Positions 1 to 13,860 of a DNA stretch of 64,000 nucleotides are shown here, piece by piece. Under the pieces are notes generated by a model, which ran no database searches, was not told where the DNA came from, and saw nothing but the letters and a program-made list of their open reading frames with translations. The stretch spans positions 33,750,949 to 33,814,948 of the forward strand of contig CP141136.1 in the NCBI GenBank assembly GCA_035236585.1. The letters are read 5' to 3'. The stretch's first letter is position 1. Each line of letters opens with the position of its first letter. The stretch comes from Warburgia ugandensis. Its lineage: Eukaryota > Streptophyta > Magnoliopsida > Canellales > Canellaceae. The position numbers were made by a program, and so were the translations under genes.

Positions 1-2280
1 ATTTATGTATTTAATAAATTAAATGGATGGAAAAAAACAGTAATTACATTGGTGCAACCCACGAGGACAGGCACTAAAAATAAGACTTTGACAAACATTA
101 AATGGGCATGGAGGTAATCATTTCTTCATTTAATAATTAGATTTTATTATAAAAATAAAAATTCAAAAATCTTATTAATGGGGATACTTTAAATGTGCCT
201 CCCCCACTATTAAGACCCCACATCGTTACTCCCCCTGCCATAACCCCCCTCTCCGTTTCTCGTGTCACGGACGACGAAACCTGACACTGACAGCAATGAA
301 AACGACAACACTGTCCTCCTCCACCTGTGTGCGTGCAGCAAGAATCCCCTCCCTTGACTGGCCTGACCTGAGGTAGGCCATCATTTTTCCCCTCTCCCCA
401 TTTCCGGATCCTATTCCGTCAAGTTACCATTTTTAATGCCAAAAAATGACGTGGATTGTTGTTTTCCGGTGATTGTATGCATACTTCCTATTTTGTGGAA
501 ATAAACTAATCAAACGATGTCACATAGATGATCCGAACCATTCATCTTGTGCATGATGAAATAAGAAAGAAACCCATGAAATTTCATGGAGATCCAATGG
601 CTAGGGATGCCCAAAAACATGAAAAATAGTAAAGATGCGAAGTTTTGTAAACGTGATGAAAATCAAGTAAAAGTCTCAGATTCATGCAAAACCAGTTGAT
701 GGGAATGTCATAAAGTGAATGTACAAAAAAATCCAATCAAAATGGTGTAAAAATCATGAAGTTTTGATACTGTGGGTGTCACCAGAGGTGATTGGAGTTC
801 GGTCATCATCTTTGGGGACGACGAACCAGTCGGGATGCCTTGGACACAAACGAAGACATGCATGTGCACGTGTGGGCTACGCTTGCATCGTCTCAGAGTT
901 TGATGGAATGCGCGTGCATCCTGATGACAATGATGCACAAGGGATGCTTTTCGTACGCACGCATCCCCGTGATGCTGTTCAATTTTTAATTTAATTTGGG
1001 TTATTTTTTTACTATCCATTCACTAAAAGCTTGATTATGGAAGCTACAAAGGTCCAATTCATTATATGAGACATCTATTGTACTCATTCTCAAATACTTG
1101 GACCTAAATTTGATATGAAAACTTTGATTTGACCACTTTTAAAATAGTCAAATCACAAAATACCATTAAATAACCTAGATCAAGCTAATCAATGGATGAT
1201 TAGACCATAGAAACTGATTATATGTATCAAATAGGAGATGATCTAGGGGATTAGAAGAATAGATCTCATATTATTGTCAAGGAAAGTGACATTGACCATT
1301 GATCTAGTTAGTGCCTTGGGACTGGTTGATCAGAGAGCAATCTGACCGTCAGATCAACATATAATTAAGAACATTCATGTAAATCATTAATCAAACATAG
1401 AAATTAGATGGATCATGATGAAATTGATTAGAATTGATGATCAGATGTTGATTATAAGTGATAAAGAGAGATCCAATGGTTGGATCGTCTCCAAACTTCA
1501 TAAGATAAAAGATATTAACCCTTTATTGATTAAGGAACATTACTTGATTGTCTAGATGTTAGAAAAACCAACATCTAGTTTAGGATTACCCTAACTGAGG
1601 GTTACTCATACAATTTAAACCGTTGCTCTATGATTAACTATCAGATCAGGGAAGTATCAATTGGATTAGCTTATTTTTTAGATTTAAGAACACCAAGTTA
1701 TCAAATGACTTACAATGTGATAGGTACATCAGAGCGTGTGATTTTATGTTGTTACATGCCTGATTAAAGTCCTGTGTTTTTGAGGTAGGTGATTACATTT
1801 GGGACTTTTCCATGATTTCATTAATCATGACATGTTATCTGAAATTCTTATGTTATCTGAAATTCTTGAGACATGCGTTTTACGCCCTATTGTGTTTTAT
1901 TAAAATGCGTTTATTATTTCATGTTCAATATCATAACATTTGATTATACGATTATCCATGTTTTGACATGTGATGGATTATACATTATCATGGATTTTGA
2001 TTTAAGCCTATTGAAGTTTATTTGACATGGGATTTTTTCATGATTTATAGCATGTTTTGCTGTTTTATGACGGTGTTGTTGCCCGATGGGTGATGTTAGT
2101 GTGTTCTGTCACACCACTGTTGGATTTATTGCTTATGTTGTCGGTGGGGAAGGAGGAGGATGAGGGGACCACGGTGCATGGAAAGTCTATTATGATTGTG
2201 TCATTATCAAAATCTCACAACTTTTTCATCCAAACTCTTATTTTAGCATTCTTACTGTCATTGAATTTCTTTTTCTGAGT
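1..2280 (-). mobile_element. Probable degraded long LTR of the same family
   Basis: Shared landmarks appear in reverse order: a C-rich CCCCCTGCCATAACCCCCCT block at 230-260 that parallels 10.2 kb, GATC/TGATC-rich sequence at 1200-1500 that parallels 10.9-11.8 and 24.5-25.2 kb, and TTGAGGTAGGTGATTACAT at 1778-1796. No ends were identified. The open frames here (708-1019, 2057-2278) do not resemble proteins. Confidence 0.35.
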
Positions 2281-5200
2281 AAAATCAAAACTAAAAAAAA
2301 AAATTTCTCCTTCCTTTGAACAAAATAAGTTTTTAAAAATTAGAAATATTACATAGGTAGAGTAGATTCATTAGGTAATATAAGGGTAAGATATGTTAGT
2401 TAGTTAGGTCAGTTGTAGGATCATTTAGTTAAACTTGCATCTACATATATGCATTGTTATATTGCATCTCATTGACCACATCACTGGGCCATTGCACTAT
2501 CTTAGAAGTGCTAGTAGTATCTTTCTCACCCTTTGCCTTTAGGTTTATTACATCATTTTCCAAAGGTATGTAGTTCTAAACTTTAAAGATAATGTTTAAT
2601 TCAAGTTTGGGGAAGGGTATTTTAAATTTTTTGTGTCCATTTAGTTTTTTCAAGGCATTTTAATTATAAAAAAATTTAAAGTTGAAAGAAAATCTTATGA
2701 AAAGTTCCTTTGCAACGATGAGAATTTAGATTTTTTGGATATTCATTACATTTTTTAACTTCAACTTATTAATAATTTTGTATATAATTACTTCAATATT
2801 TTATCCTTTTCTAAAGTATTTCATGGAAAATTAAAATTGGAATACTTATTTCATCAAATAGCTATATATATAGTTAAAGTTAAAGTGAAAATATAGCTTA
2901 GAGATCCTGATGAACATTTGTAGGTACTCATAACCCATGTGAGTTTAGAGCCAATCTTCCTTTGAGATGATTATACATAAATTCAAATTTTCCTTCAACT
3001 AACATAATTTCCTAGTTTGTCTTATTATTCTTCATCTTGGTCAACTATTAAGGAAACATATAAAAGACTATACCATTTATCTCTTGAGTTCATAGTCAAT
3101 TCAAGCCATATAAAACCTAGAAAATGATATAGGTCATCCTTGGTAAACCCAAAGCCTTTAACCTTTCCTAAATTATTATTATTTTTGCTAATTAGGCCCT
3201 TTAGCCTTTTAATGAACCTTTTCTTTGTGACCCAAATAACCAATACCCTTATTAACCCCTATAATATATCTGTTACCCAGTTGTTTTGCAAATATAGTTG
3301 TAGAAGAATATCTTGAGAAAACTATGAAAAATACAAGTTAAGAGATAAACATTAAAAGGGCTAAAAAGAGAAAAACTCAAAGAAAGGCTATACCAATAGT
3401 CAAAGAGAGAAAATAAAAAAGATAGGCAATGAAAAAGGACACATTCATTCTTTTGGGTAAAAAAGATAATTGTAAATACATCTAAGAAGACCTTTACATA
3501 TCTTTCAAACAGTTTTGTTTATCGTTATACCATTTCATTGATAATCCTATCATAAGCATATGTTTCCTTCAAACAGCCAAGCCCCCTTCAATGCAATTCT
3601 ATTAAAAGTCTTGATTGATCTTAGGAATAGTATGGCTTGGATTTCATATGGATAAGTAGGGGATTTGGTAGAGTATAACATTCTTAAATAGTTTATATCC
3701 TTTCCATGAAACTAGAATAAGATTCTTTCTAAGTTATCGTTCTTTGGTATGAAATATGTGAGAATTCGACCTTAATGAACATAATTCTACTTACATATTG
3801 AAGAGAGATTTAACCCTTTTTGAGTGACTTCCTTCTAAGTGTTAAGCATATCATTGAGAGTTGAAGTCAAAACATAATTTTGAATGGTAGTTTAGGTTAT
3901 AATTTACTTGGAGACCAATAATCATGTATAAATTTGCTATATTCACACACTCACACTCTGAAGATTGATTAAATAATGGAATATCTTTAGCACTGGGTTG
4001 GATTTTGTATTGTTGATCATTTATATTAGCCTACTAAAGTTAAGAATTTAGTGAACGTTGAATACAAGGAAATTCTCTTAGCTAAATAAAGGACTTTCAT
4101 AAAAGTTTTGAAATGTTTATGGGTATCATTTCTAGAAACCCTTATGAGACTACAACTAGCCCACTAGCGGTAACCTAAGGGTTTAAATGCTTTTTGCATA
4201 TGTTAAATGCAAACGATAACAACTATGAAATTGGTTACGATTTTTTTAGATTTCTGTATTTCTTTTTAGCAATTTTGCTCGATGACTAACAAAATCTGAG
4301 CCTGAGAGTATTTGATTGTATATAAAAATATTATACACATACCTATATATTTAGCAAGTTTTAGTCCTAAACTTTTCGTAAATATCCCTAACTCAAGCTA
4401 ACTCTATATTTTACAAGTCCACATTACAAATGAGATAAAGGGTATTTTGGTAATTTTACCCTTAAAAGAGCAAATTTAGAGTCCAAGTTACATTATGGGC
4501 CACATATGTCAAATATAAAGTTCCTATGTTCAAACAAAAAATTGGATATCATTGTCAAAGTCAGAGCATTTAGAAACCTTAAGTGGAAGACTTGGCCTTA
4601 TCCATTCAAAATAAGGTATTCGTATAAAAAACAAGGTGATAGAACTTTCCATGTATGCATACAAGTTAACAACACCCTGAGAAGCTTCTAAATTCACATG
4701 CATTGGAATCACATAAGATGAAAGCTTCTCTAAAATAAAACAAGTCAAAAGACTTTTCCTTACACTCTCTCTCATACTCAACCAAAATTGGGAACTACCT
4801 AAGGATCCACACAAGTTCAGCCATGTAAGGTGGTGATTCAAACTCAATCCCATGTGAAGAGAGAAGAAAAGAAAGGAGTGAAGAGAGAGACTATTTATGG
4901 GAAATCTACAATTGGAAAGCATCCTTACCTTTGAAGCACTTAAAGGCCCAGATCTGTCATTGTTCATGCATATTTTAAACAACCAATGGATATTCACTCA
5001 AACAAGGCTGGAACAATGAGAAGATACACTGGAATGAAGATTAAATGAAAGCTCAGGGGTAGAGATTTTTTTAATAGGATGCCCACCTATTTTTAAGGGA
5101 AAAAAAGGTTATTTACAAGGGGGAGATGTCCCACCCTCCATACACCCTATTGGTTGGAGAATTTTATAGTGGGACGAGAGAAAAATAAGAGGAGCCCAAA

Positions 5201-7476
5201 AGTGAGTAAGGAAATCTCAATGGAATTTAGGCCACCCACTCTAAAGCATCTTAGTCCAACAATGGATAGAAAAAGAGCTTTAAAGAAGATCATTTTGGAT
5301 AAGAACACTCCAACCAAATCTTACCCACTCAAGCTATGGTAAACATGATCTAACGGCTATAAATGAAGCGAAGAAAAGTCACAACCCTAGCCACCTTATC
5401 CTTATTGAAAAGTCAAATCAAAACCCTAAGGAAGGAAAGATCTCCAGCACTCATTCCAATCCAATGGCTCACACGCCTTTCAAAGTTTTAGAACTCCATA
5501 CACACAAACCCAGTGCAATTTAGACATCCTCCCTAGTGGCTTTCCATTCCCATCTTCTTTACTTAACTTCCTTCCATTTCTTTCTATCATTTTTCATTAT
5601 CTTCCATTTCTTTCTATCTTTTTTCATTCCTACTTATCCTCTTTCCCTCCCCACTTATTTTCTTTACTTCCACCCTTATCTCCTTCCTTCCCCATATCCA
5701 TATCTCATTGCATTCCATGTCCCATACCTTCCTCTACAATGAATTCCATGCATCCCCCCCCCCCGGCCCACCTCTCTTGCTTTCCATCTTATCCTCTCAT
5801 CTCTTTTACATGTTAATCATCCTTTCTTCCTTTTAACTTTTTGATCCCCAACCATTCACCCCTTGGGGCTTCTACTCCAAAAACATATAAATAGATGTGG
5901 AGAAGAAGGCTAAGAGATCTCTTACCTTTCCCTAAAACTTGACAGCATACATAGGAGAAAAAAAGGGAGAGAAATCACCTTTGCCAATGCACACCAAGAT
6001 CACATATCCCATCCATTGGAGAAGAGGTAACAAAGATCATCCCCACTCCCCTTTATTTCTTTCTCCCATCTTTTCTCTTTCCCTTCACCTTTTTCCTTAC
6101 TCCTACATCTCATTCACAAGTATCTCCCTTGCAGTCTAGCACTACATGCACCCTTATTTATCTTAGGAAATGCATGCATAACCCTTAGTTTTTTATGTCC
6201 TGATCAACCTAAGATTGCAAGCATAACTTTTATATTTGCATGTTTTTTATCCTCCATCACTACTCCATCTTTAAATTGCATGCATTTAGCTTGTAAGTGT
6301 CCTCCCTTCTCCATTTGAGTTGCACGCATAGCCATCTCCCTTACCTTCCACCTTTGCATGCACCACTTATCTCCTATAGGTCAAGTGGGTTCCACCATTG
6401 CATGTTATACATGCCACTCCTCTTAGGTTAGAATGCACTCCCTTCCATCCACCTTTCATTCCACGTCTCACCCTCCACCACTCTCTATCACATGCACACC
6501 ACTTCCCTCCATTCTTTTCAACACATCCTTCTTCCTTTATTTTCACCTTTATTTTCTTCTTTTACATTTTGGGAATTTAAGGAAAAGGAAGAGAAGCCTT
6601 ATGCCCTTCTATGGCAAGGATTCCTTCCACTCTCAAAAGCATGGTTGAGAATTACTTTTGCATTGTGCATGTTGAGTTAAGGAAATGAGAAAAGTTTGGT
6701 TGTAAAGTAATGTACATGGGGTTGAAGAGATGTGCACAAGTCCTCATTGACTGATACAATAAGAAGATTGTAAACCAAAATTCAAGCTCAGAAGAATAAG
6801 AGGACATGTAAAGAGCCTTGTTGGGTGACACAACAAAACACGCCTATAGTCAATGCTTCAACAAAGCTTCTTTTTTACTTTGTTTTCCTTTCTTTATTAT
6901 ACTCCTTGTAATCAAATTATATTAACGAAATAATTGTATTTTATTTCTTCATTAGTTTCATTCCTTGATTAGTTACTAAATTTATTTCAATAATTGCTTT
7001 AATTTCATAGTTTATTTCCTTGCTTTGGTTATTTGCTTAGTTATTTATTTATATTTATTTCCTTTGCTTGAATGTTGGCTATGTTAAAGTAAAGCAACTT
7101 AACTTTAATTAATCCCAATTCTTAAAGAGTACTCATGGGATCAACCTGCAGGTCTATACACCTATAGAACCATGCATTCACTATAATTATTTAATTCACA
7201 TCATGGCCCCCCACTTATATTAAAGTTATAAAAATGCAGACAACATTTTACTTCTTGTTTTAAGTTCAAAAGAAACAGAAGTGAAGTAATCAAAATAAAT
7301 CAATGTAAACAAATAAATTTACACATTCAAATAACACTAGTGCATTAAAAAAAGTGAAGACTCTTGAACTTCCCCTAATGTATACAAATCAAGAAGTATC
7401 AGGGAAAATAATGAACTAAATGTTGAATTACTACCCTAAAGTAAGAAATGTAACACGCACTTCTCTCAAAGGAGAT
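2281..7476. other. Gene-less AT-rich stretch
   Basis: No supported gene. A pyrimidine-rich tract lies at 5536-6100 and 6430-6560, repeated GCATGCAT motifs at 6160-6370, and gypsy-LTR-like TTTATTTCCTTGC text at 6890-7080. A 155-codon reverse open frame (4530-4997) is the longest but matches nothing I know. Confidence 0.6.
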
Positions 7477-7792
7477 AGTTGGGTACTTTGTTATCAGCCA
7501 TGCACTAATCTCATAATTTGTCTAATGCTCTAGTAACCAAGCTAAGCCACATAGGACGCTGTTAAACTGCCACACTCTAAATATATGTGTCTATAATGGT
7601 GAGCCCACATATACCAAAATCTAAACTTGGGAGTTAGTTGGGTACTTTGTTATCAGCCATGCACTAATCTCATAATTTGTCTAATGCTCTAGTAACCAAC
7701 CTAAGCCACATAGGAGGCTGTTAAACAGCCACACTCTAAATATATGTGTCTATAATGGTGAGCCCACATATACCAAAATCTAAACTTGGGAG
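7477..7792. repeat. 159-bp tandem duplication, about 98% identical
   Basis: Copy one (7477-7635) starts AGTTGGGTACTTTGTTATCA and copy two (7636-7792) repeats it with only about three substitutions seen (AAGCTAAG/AACCTAAG, GGACGC/GGAGGC, ACTGCC/ACAGCC). No reading frame is involved. Confidence 0.93.
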
Positions 7793-8089
7793 ATGCATAG
7801 ACTCAATAAGATATAAGTCACCCTCAATACTACATGCCACACTACTCACACCATATCAATGGGGGGAAAATTACAATTCTAGCGATAGATCCCAGTAGCT
7901 TGTTTTTTCTTTGGAACTTGGTCACAACACAAGGTAGGATTATTGCTATTGGTCAAATAAAGGTCTTCAATGTCATATCCACCAAATCTCCTCCTACACC
8001 TTTGGAGAGAAAGTTAGATCAATTGCACTTAGATTTCAAATAAATGGTATGTCTACCAAAGACATTCTAGCCAATATAAAGTGTTTAGC

Positions 8090-8290
8090 TCCTAAATAAA
8101 TCCCTGCTCCAATGGAGCTCATCCAAGCCAATTAATGGAATTCAACTCCTAGATGAAGCCTTTCTCAAATGGGGCTCATCTAATCATTGGAATCTAGTCC
8201 TACATGAAACTCTTCTATAATGGGTTTCATCTAATCAATGGAGTTTAACTCATAGATTAAGTTCTTTCCAAATGGAGCTCACCAAATTCT
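8090..8290. repeat. Degenerate tandem repeat (about 65-bp unit)
   Basis: The phrase CTCATCTAATCAATGGAATTC...CTAGATGAAG...TTCTCAAATGG recurs about four times with substitutions (near 8100, 8165, 8200 and 8265). Confidence 0.55.
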
Positions 8291-8299
8291 TTGGTTAAG

Positions 8300-9907
8300 G
8301 AGGTTATTATACTTCACCAACCAAAAAATTAAGTGGTGGTCACATTTATCCAAACAAAATTAGGTGGTTGGCACATTCCATCAACTAAAACACTGCTTAG
8401 AGCAATTTTCATATGCATGGTCATCTCTAAAATTACCATTCAGTGTGCCACAATTTTCCTAAGTTGCCTCTTGGTTGAAAATCCATGTTAACATTAACTC
8501 AGTACATCCTCAGTCTTACCATAATATAGCCCACAATGCATAGGTACAGAAGACACCTGCTAATACCCAAAAACTATCCAATGCTCCCCACTGGGATTAA
8601 TTACTCAGCTTTTGTCTTTGATTGTAAAAGCATGTCTTGTATCAAACTATCATGTACGCTAATACTCAAACAAAGCATAGATTTTTAATATGATTTTTTA
8701 ATAGTATCCATTCAAAACAATCAAGGTGTTTGTGATAAGTCAAATTAACTAAACCCTCTGAAAAGGTTTTCACAATAGCTACATAGTGATGAACTAGCCA
8801 TTATCTTCTTTAATAAAATTAATTGTTAGGATGACATTGCTTACACCCAAATTCATATATTGAATGATTGTATATCAAAGATATTGAACAAATATTTCCC
8901 ATGGATCAAAACATGATTTGCACAAGGTCACAACCTATTATGAGTGTTGTACACTCAAATATGTCCATCATTTCATAAATTTTATAAGATATAGTCACTT
9001 TTTAAGTTACTATCCAGTAGTGTATTTCAAATTGAATTCTTACATGATTAGCCCATAAGAAATATCACTTTGTCTTGGGCTCACACAACATTGAGACTAA
9101 TTATCATAGATATCAGTGGCCAAGTAATCATTATATTCATCAATGGTGCTCACTTGTAGCTGAAATAATTGCACTATAAAGGCATAACCAACATAATAGT
9201 AACCTAACACATATAGTACTATATATCTAGGCCCCTTTTCTTTTAATCTTTCAAGCATCCATGGTTCAAAAAACTACTTGGAGATTTCTTCCTCTATGTA
9301 CAACTTTTAGTATTTTTGCAGCCTTATGAGGTGCAAAGTTTCCTAAAATCTACATATATATGTTACCTATAATGTCACATGTGCTAGGTAATCCAACACT
9401 TTCAAAATTAACGGCACAATATTCTTCTAAAAAAATTTGCAAGTGTCTAATGGATCAGACTTCAATGTTTTGATCATTCATCTGTGAGGCATCAACATCC
9501 CAATTATTTCTTGATCAAACTTAAATGTTTGAAATAAATGATGTTTTATTCTCATATGTCCTTACCAGATCTTGCTATTTAAAGTCACATAAACTAAGTT
9601 TGTAGTAACACAATTGAACTCATGAAACTAGACTATAATAGAAGTGATACATAGATTCATTTTGTAATACCTAAAAATTTTAACATCAAATTGAATTTTG
9701 GCATTGAGAAAGATAAAGTTTGAAAATGACAATACAATAAATCAAGACTGGGATACAATTAGAAATTTTGAAAAAATTGAAAGTAAATTAGGTTGTACTT
9801 AAAATGCATGACAAGCCAATTAAGAAATAATTAAAGCAATGAGGGTATTTTAGATAAAACAATAATTAAAATGCATCAGCCATCATATTCTTAAGTGAAG
9901 TTGTAAC
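8300..9907. other. Gene-less AT-rich stretch
   Basis: No gene. The last 240 bp (from 9663, TGTAATACC) look like the reverse 3' end of an LTR but have no partner end. Confidence 0.4.
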
Positions 9908-12900
9908 TATAATAACCCAAAATTTTAAAGTTTATTTTATATAATTTTTACTACAAAAAAGGGATAAAATAGGATTTTATGAATGAACTTTTGAAGAAGC
10001 CAAATAAAGTATTGAAACTTTAATAATTGGATTATACTCAAAAAATAAAATCCAACAACATAAAGAACATTGAAAATGGAGTTTGAATGAGAAAGTTATA
10101 TGATTTTTAATAATAGGGGCATTTTAGTAAATTTTAAAATGGGTCCCATTTATATGTTTTTAAAATAAAAAACTATTTAAAACACAATGGCCATTTTTTG
10201 TAATGGCACCCCCTGCAACAAGTAAACCCTTCCCCTCTCTTTCCTTTTCTCTCCTTTCTGACAAGTTTTCCACAGATCTCTGGCAGATCTGTTCTCACAA
10301 GCCGAAGATTTGCCAGTGAAAACAAATCCATCTTATCTATATGGGAACCACCTTAAGGATAGCTCAAATGGAAGATCTGAGCCATCAAATGAGTTTGTGG
10401 GACCCCAAAACCGTAGAAACCATAAAAACAGTAATATTTTGAGAGATTCTAAGCATTGATAGGAGATCAGAATGATCTGATGGTCTAAATAAGACTGTCT
10501 CATCCTGGTCGATTTGATTAGCGACCAAGATACACTCCGCTACTGAGCCATGGAGACGCACCTACTCAACACGTCCCCATGCGTGCTCATAGATGGGGGC
10601 ATTGTTGCAAACCGACCAAAACGTTGCTGATGCACCGAGAGTTTTAGAGCATGCATTCTGCTCTAATGTGTTCCAGTGACCCCGTTTTTGTCTATTTTAG
10701 TTCAATATTTAAATCTGAACCACTTAAATGATCTAAAACACAAAATTTTTTACTCAAAAGTGTATACAAGTCTGATTTATAATCAAAAAAGTCCTTTGGA
10801 ATCGTCTTGACAACACAAAAATAATTATGGAACAAAATTTAAGATCAAAATACATTTTAAATTGATCCAAACTCAAAAATCATAGAATAACTTAGATCCA
10901 TCAGCTCAAAAGTGATTAGACCTTAGAATTTGATTAATTAAATTATTTTAAAAAAGTAAATCGATTGATATAATAGTTAGATCATCCAAATAAACTTGAA
11001 TACAAATCTAGACTGTCGAACAAAATGTAAAGCATGGATCTAATCAATCAAAATTAGATTTGACCATCCATCATCATCTAGCCCATGCTCTATTACCTAA
11101 TGTCCTATTTGTGATCAAATCAATAAACTCCCACATGATCCAACCATTAATCAATCACCAAAACTCAGATATGATACTAATTTGACCTTTTTCAACATGA
11201 CCCAATTGTCAATCGACCACTAGATGCTAGATCTGCAACCAATCCATCCTTTTAAGATGACCAAACTCATGATCAATGACCTAACACTTGATTAACCACC
11301 AATTTGAGCTTCCATTTAGATTTGACCATAGATCTACCACTTGATCTAAGCTGTTCATTCTTGGATTTTTTTATCAAATGAGATCAAACCTAATCAAGCC
11401 ATATTAGACACAACATCATTCATGGGTTTAAGTTATCAGAAGTAAGACTACTACCAAGTCCTATTTAAATAAGTTAAATTTTATTTTATCTTAGTTATGC
11501 CTAATAAATTTTAAAATAAATAAGACTAGAAAGCATTAAATCTAATAAGAATCATTGAACTATTTATATTAGTATTTAAATTAATGTATCGGTTAGATTA
11601 TTCTGATGACCTTAGATTCGAAGATTTGATGCTAGGGTGACTTGGAACTATAGATCTGACCAATCAAAATTCAACCTAACCATTAGATCAATAAATCAAA
11701 CATTGAGATATGAAATAAACTATCTATAAGTTAGAGATTAATAGGAATTGAAGATAATTAGATGATCTAGACTGTTGATCTTTAACATCTATTTGCCATT
11801 GAGATTATGAGCATGTCATCCACTTTACTAAGATGTGCCGATTTTAAATAATCAAATAATTTGATTACCATGCTTTCCATTTGAGGCTACTTACTTATCA
11901 TAAAAGTCATATTTTGTCATGTTGCATTATTTTAGCTTTAGAAGAATGTAATATTTGCAATGAGACATGCGATTTATGAATATGTACTTTCATAACCATA
12001 ATGCATAATTTTACATGGAAAATAAAAATGATGTTGCTCATTCTATTACATGCAGTTGTGTGTTTTTAAAAGAAATGATTATACTTGAAATTGCATCAAT
12101 CCCATGCTTTGAGATTGAGTTAAGAAAATGCATGGTTTTGCATGAGATATATGATATATGATTTAATGACATTTGGATTGAGATATGTGTTTATTTAGGC
12201 TAATGAGCCTTATGGGCACTATGCTAAGAGGTTGTACAGGTTTGGCCTCCCGACCTCTAACTGCCAAAGGTGATAGATATCCATGCCCAAAGAGGCACCT
12301 TTTTTCTCGACTGTTGTGGTAGGTAAATAACCACTAGAGGTGTTCATGACACCCTTTTTGAGACATTCACAATCGTCATAGAGGTTGCAATGGCTGGTCT
12401 CTAGATACTAGAGACACATTATTTCAATGAGCTAGTCGTGAGCATAGTATTCCATGAGATTTCTATTTTCTAACCCTACATAAATGGGTATGATGATTGC
12501 ATTTAAATGAGTACTCATGACCTAATGTGTTGCATTTGAATTATCAAGTTAAATGGAGGATCATTAACATATTTTACAAGTTATGCATTCATGTGATTTT
12601 GTAATACATTATATGTTACAATTTATTTGAGATTACCATGTAGATCCAATCATTTGAAATATATACATTTAAAGTCATGCATATTTTATATTGATATTAT
12701 CTAAAATATTTTAGCATAAAATTGTAAACTGAGATTTATATGCAGTTTCATCTACGTTTCTTATCTCTTATCTAATCATTATATTCTTTAGAACTGTATG
12801 AAATATTATTTAGAATTGGATTTCAAAATTGTTATAATAGATGTGAAACTACATACATAAGCGCAAGCTTGCTGGATATTGTAAATTGTTTACAATATCT

Positions 12901-13290
12901 CAAGTCTTCAAAGAATTGGACTTGATGCAGAGCAAATTGAGGTGGATGCAAATCTGGATGAAGACAATAGCGTAACATACTATGATCAATGTAAGTATAT
13001 GACTTATCCTTTTTGGACATGTATATGTAATTTACACAGCTGGATTGTGAGCTATGACTAGCTAGATCTGGGATCCATATAATTTTGTTTAAGTATTAAA
13101 TTAAAAAAATTCCTAGTTATTTTGTTTTCTTGAAGGTAAATGACACTCGAGGTTTTCAAAATGAATTTAAAAGAAAATATTCTTCCTCTATAGTGCATTG
13201 TTTTTATAAAATTATTTTCAAATAGGGATCGATCCTGTATTAAGAATTAGTTGTGCATTTAAAATGCATATCAAAACCTGGATCATCACA
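9908..13290 (-). mobile_element. Diverged long LTR of the TGTGACGACC family, reverse orientation
   Basis: The right end in reverse reads TGTGATGATCCAGGTTTT..., matching the family start. Next in that direction come the shared leader (AGGGATCGATCC palindromic region, GAAAACCTCGAGTGTCAT), then a block at 12780-12990 that matches 62510-62710. The block at 12200-12460 (GAGGTTGTACAGGTTTGGCC) follows and matches 63180-63400. The 3' part at 10.08-10.3 kb carries the GAATGAGAAAGTTATATG equivalent of the family AACTCCGTTTT region. The left end is ambiguous (near 9908 or 9663) and no target duplication was found. Confidence 0.6.
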
Positions 13291-13840
13291 TTAATAGCCA
13301 GGTTTCCAATAGTCAAGATATTGTCTGCTTTGGGTGCTCATATACCCTCATGGCTTTGCTCTTCCCCGAAGGAAAAATGTGTCTTAACCATTAGAGATAC
13401 CCAGGCCCTTATAACTAGCCTAGTCTCTGCTCCCTGAATGATGTGGGACTAACTCTTAATCCCTCGCCGATAGCTCACCACCCATTCATTGAGTTGCCCA
13501 CCAGGCTTCACCTCTTCCCCCTTTAGGGAACACACATCACCGCATGACCTTCTTTGGGTCAGGTGAGCTCCCACATGTAGCTAATCACTACACCACAAGG
13601 GGATCTGGCTCTGATACCAACTATAACAATTGGGGTTTCAATATTCAATATATTGTTCGCTTTGGTGACCATACACTGTCACAGCTTTGCTCTTCCCCAA
13701 AGGGAAAATGCGTCTTGACCATTGGAGATACCCGAACCCTTATAACTAGCTAAGTTTCCACCCTGCAGGTGATATGGGACTAATTCTCAATCCCTAACTT
13801 GTAGCTCACCACCCATTCAGAAGCTGCTCACCATGCTTCA
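13291..13840 (-). mobile_element. TRIM element (LTR-internal-LTR), reverse orientation
   Basis: Two LTRs (13291-13510, 220 bp; 13622-13840, 219 bp) flank a 111-bp internal region. The internal region carries, in reverse, the tRNA-iMet primer binding site GCTCTGATACCA at 13608-13619 and a polypurine tract (CCTCTTCCCCCTT from 13511). The sizes fit terminal-repeat retrotransposons in miniature. There is no coding capacity, so the element would need enzymes in trans. Confidence 0.85.
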
Positions 13841-13860
13841 CCTCTTCTCCCCTTGGGGAA

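Noticed and set aside
4530-4997. 155-codon reverse open frame
   Set aside because: No recognisable family, no clear splice or promoter context, and a forward open frame overlaps it. Too weak to call a gene.
7477-7792. CRISPR-like or spacer-repeat reading of the tandem repeats
   Set aside because: The DNA is from a plant nuclear genome, and these are direct head-to-tail duplications without spacers.
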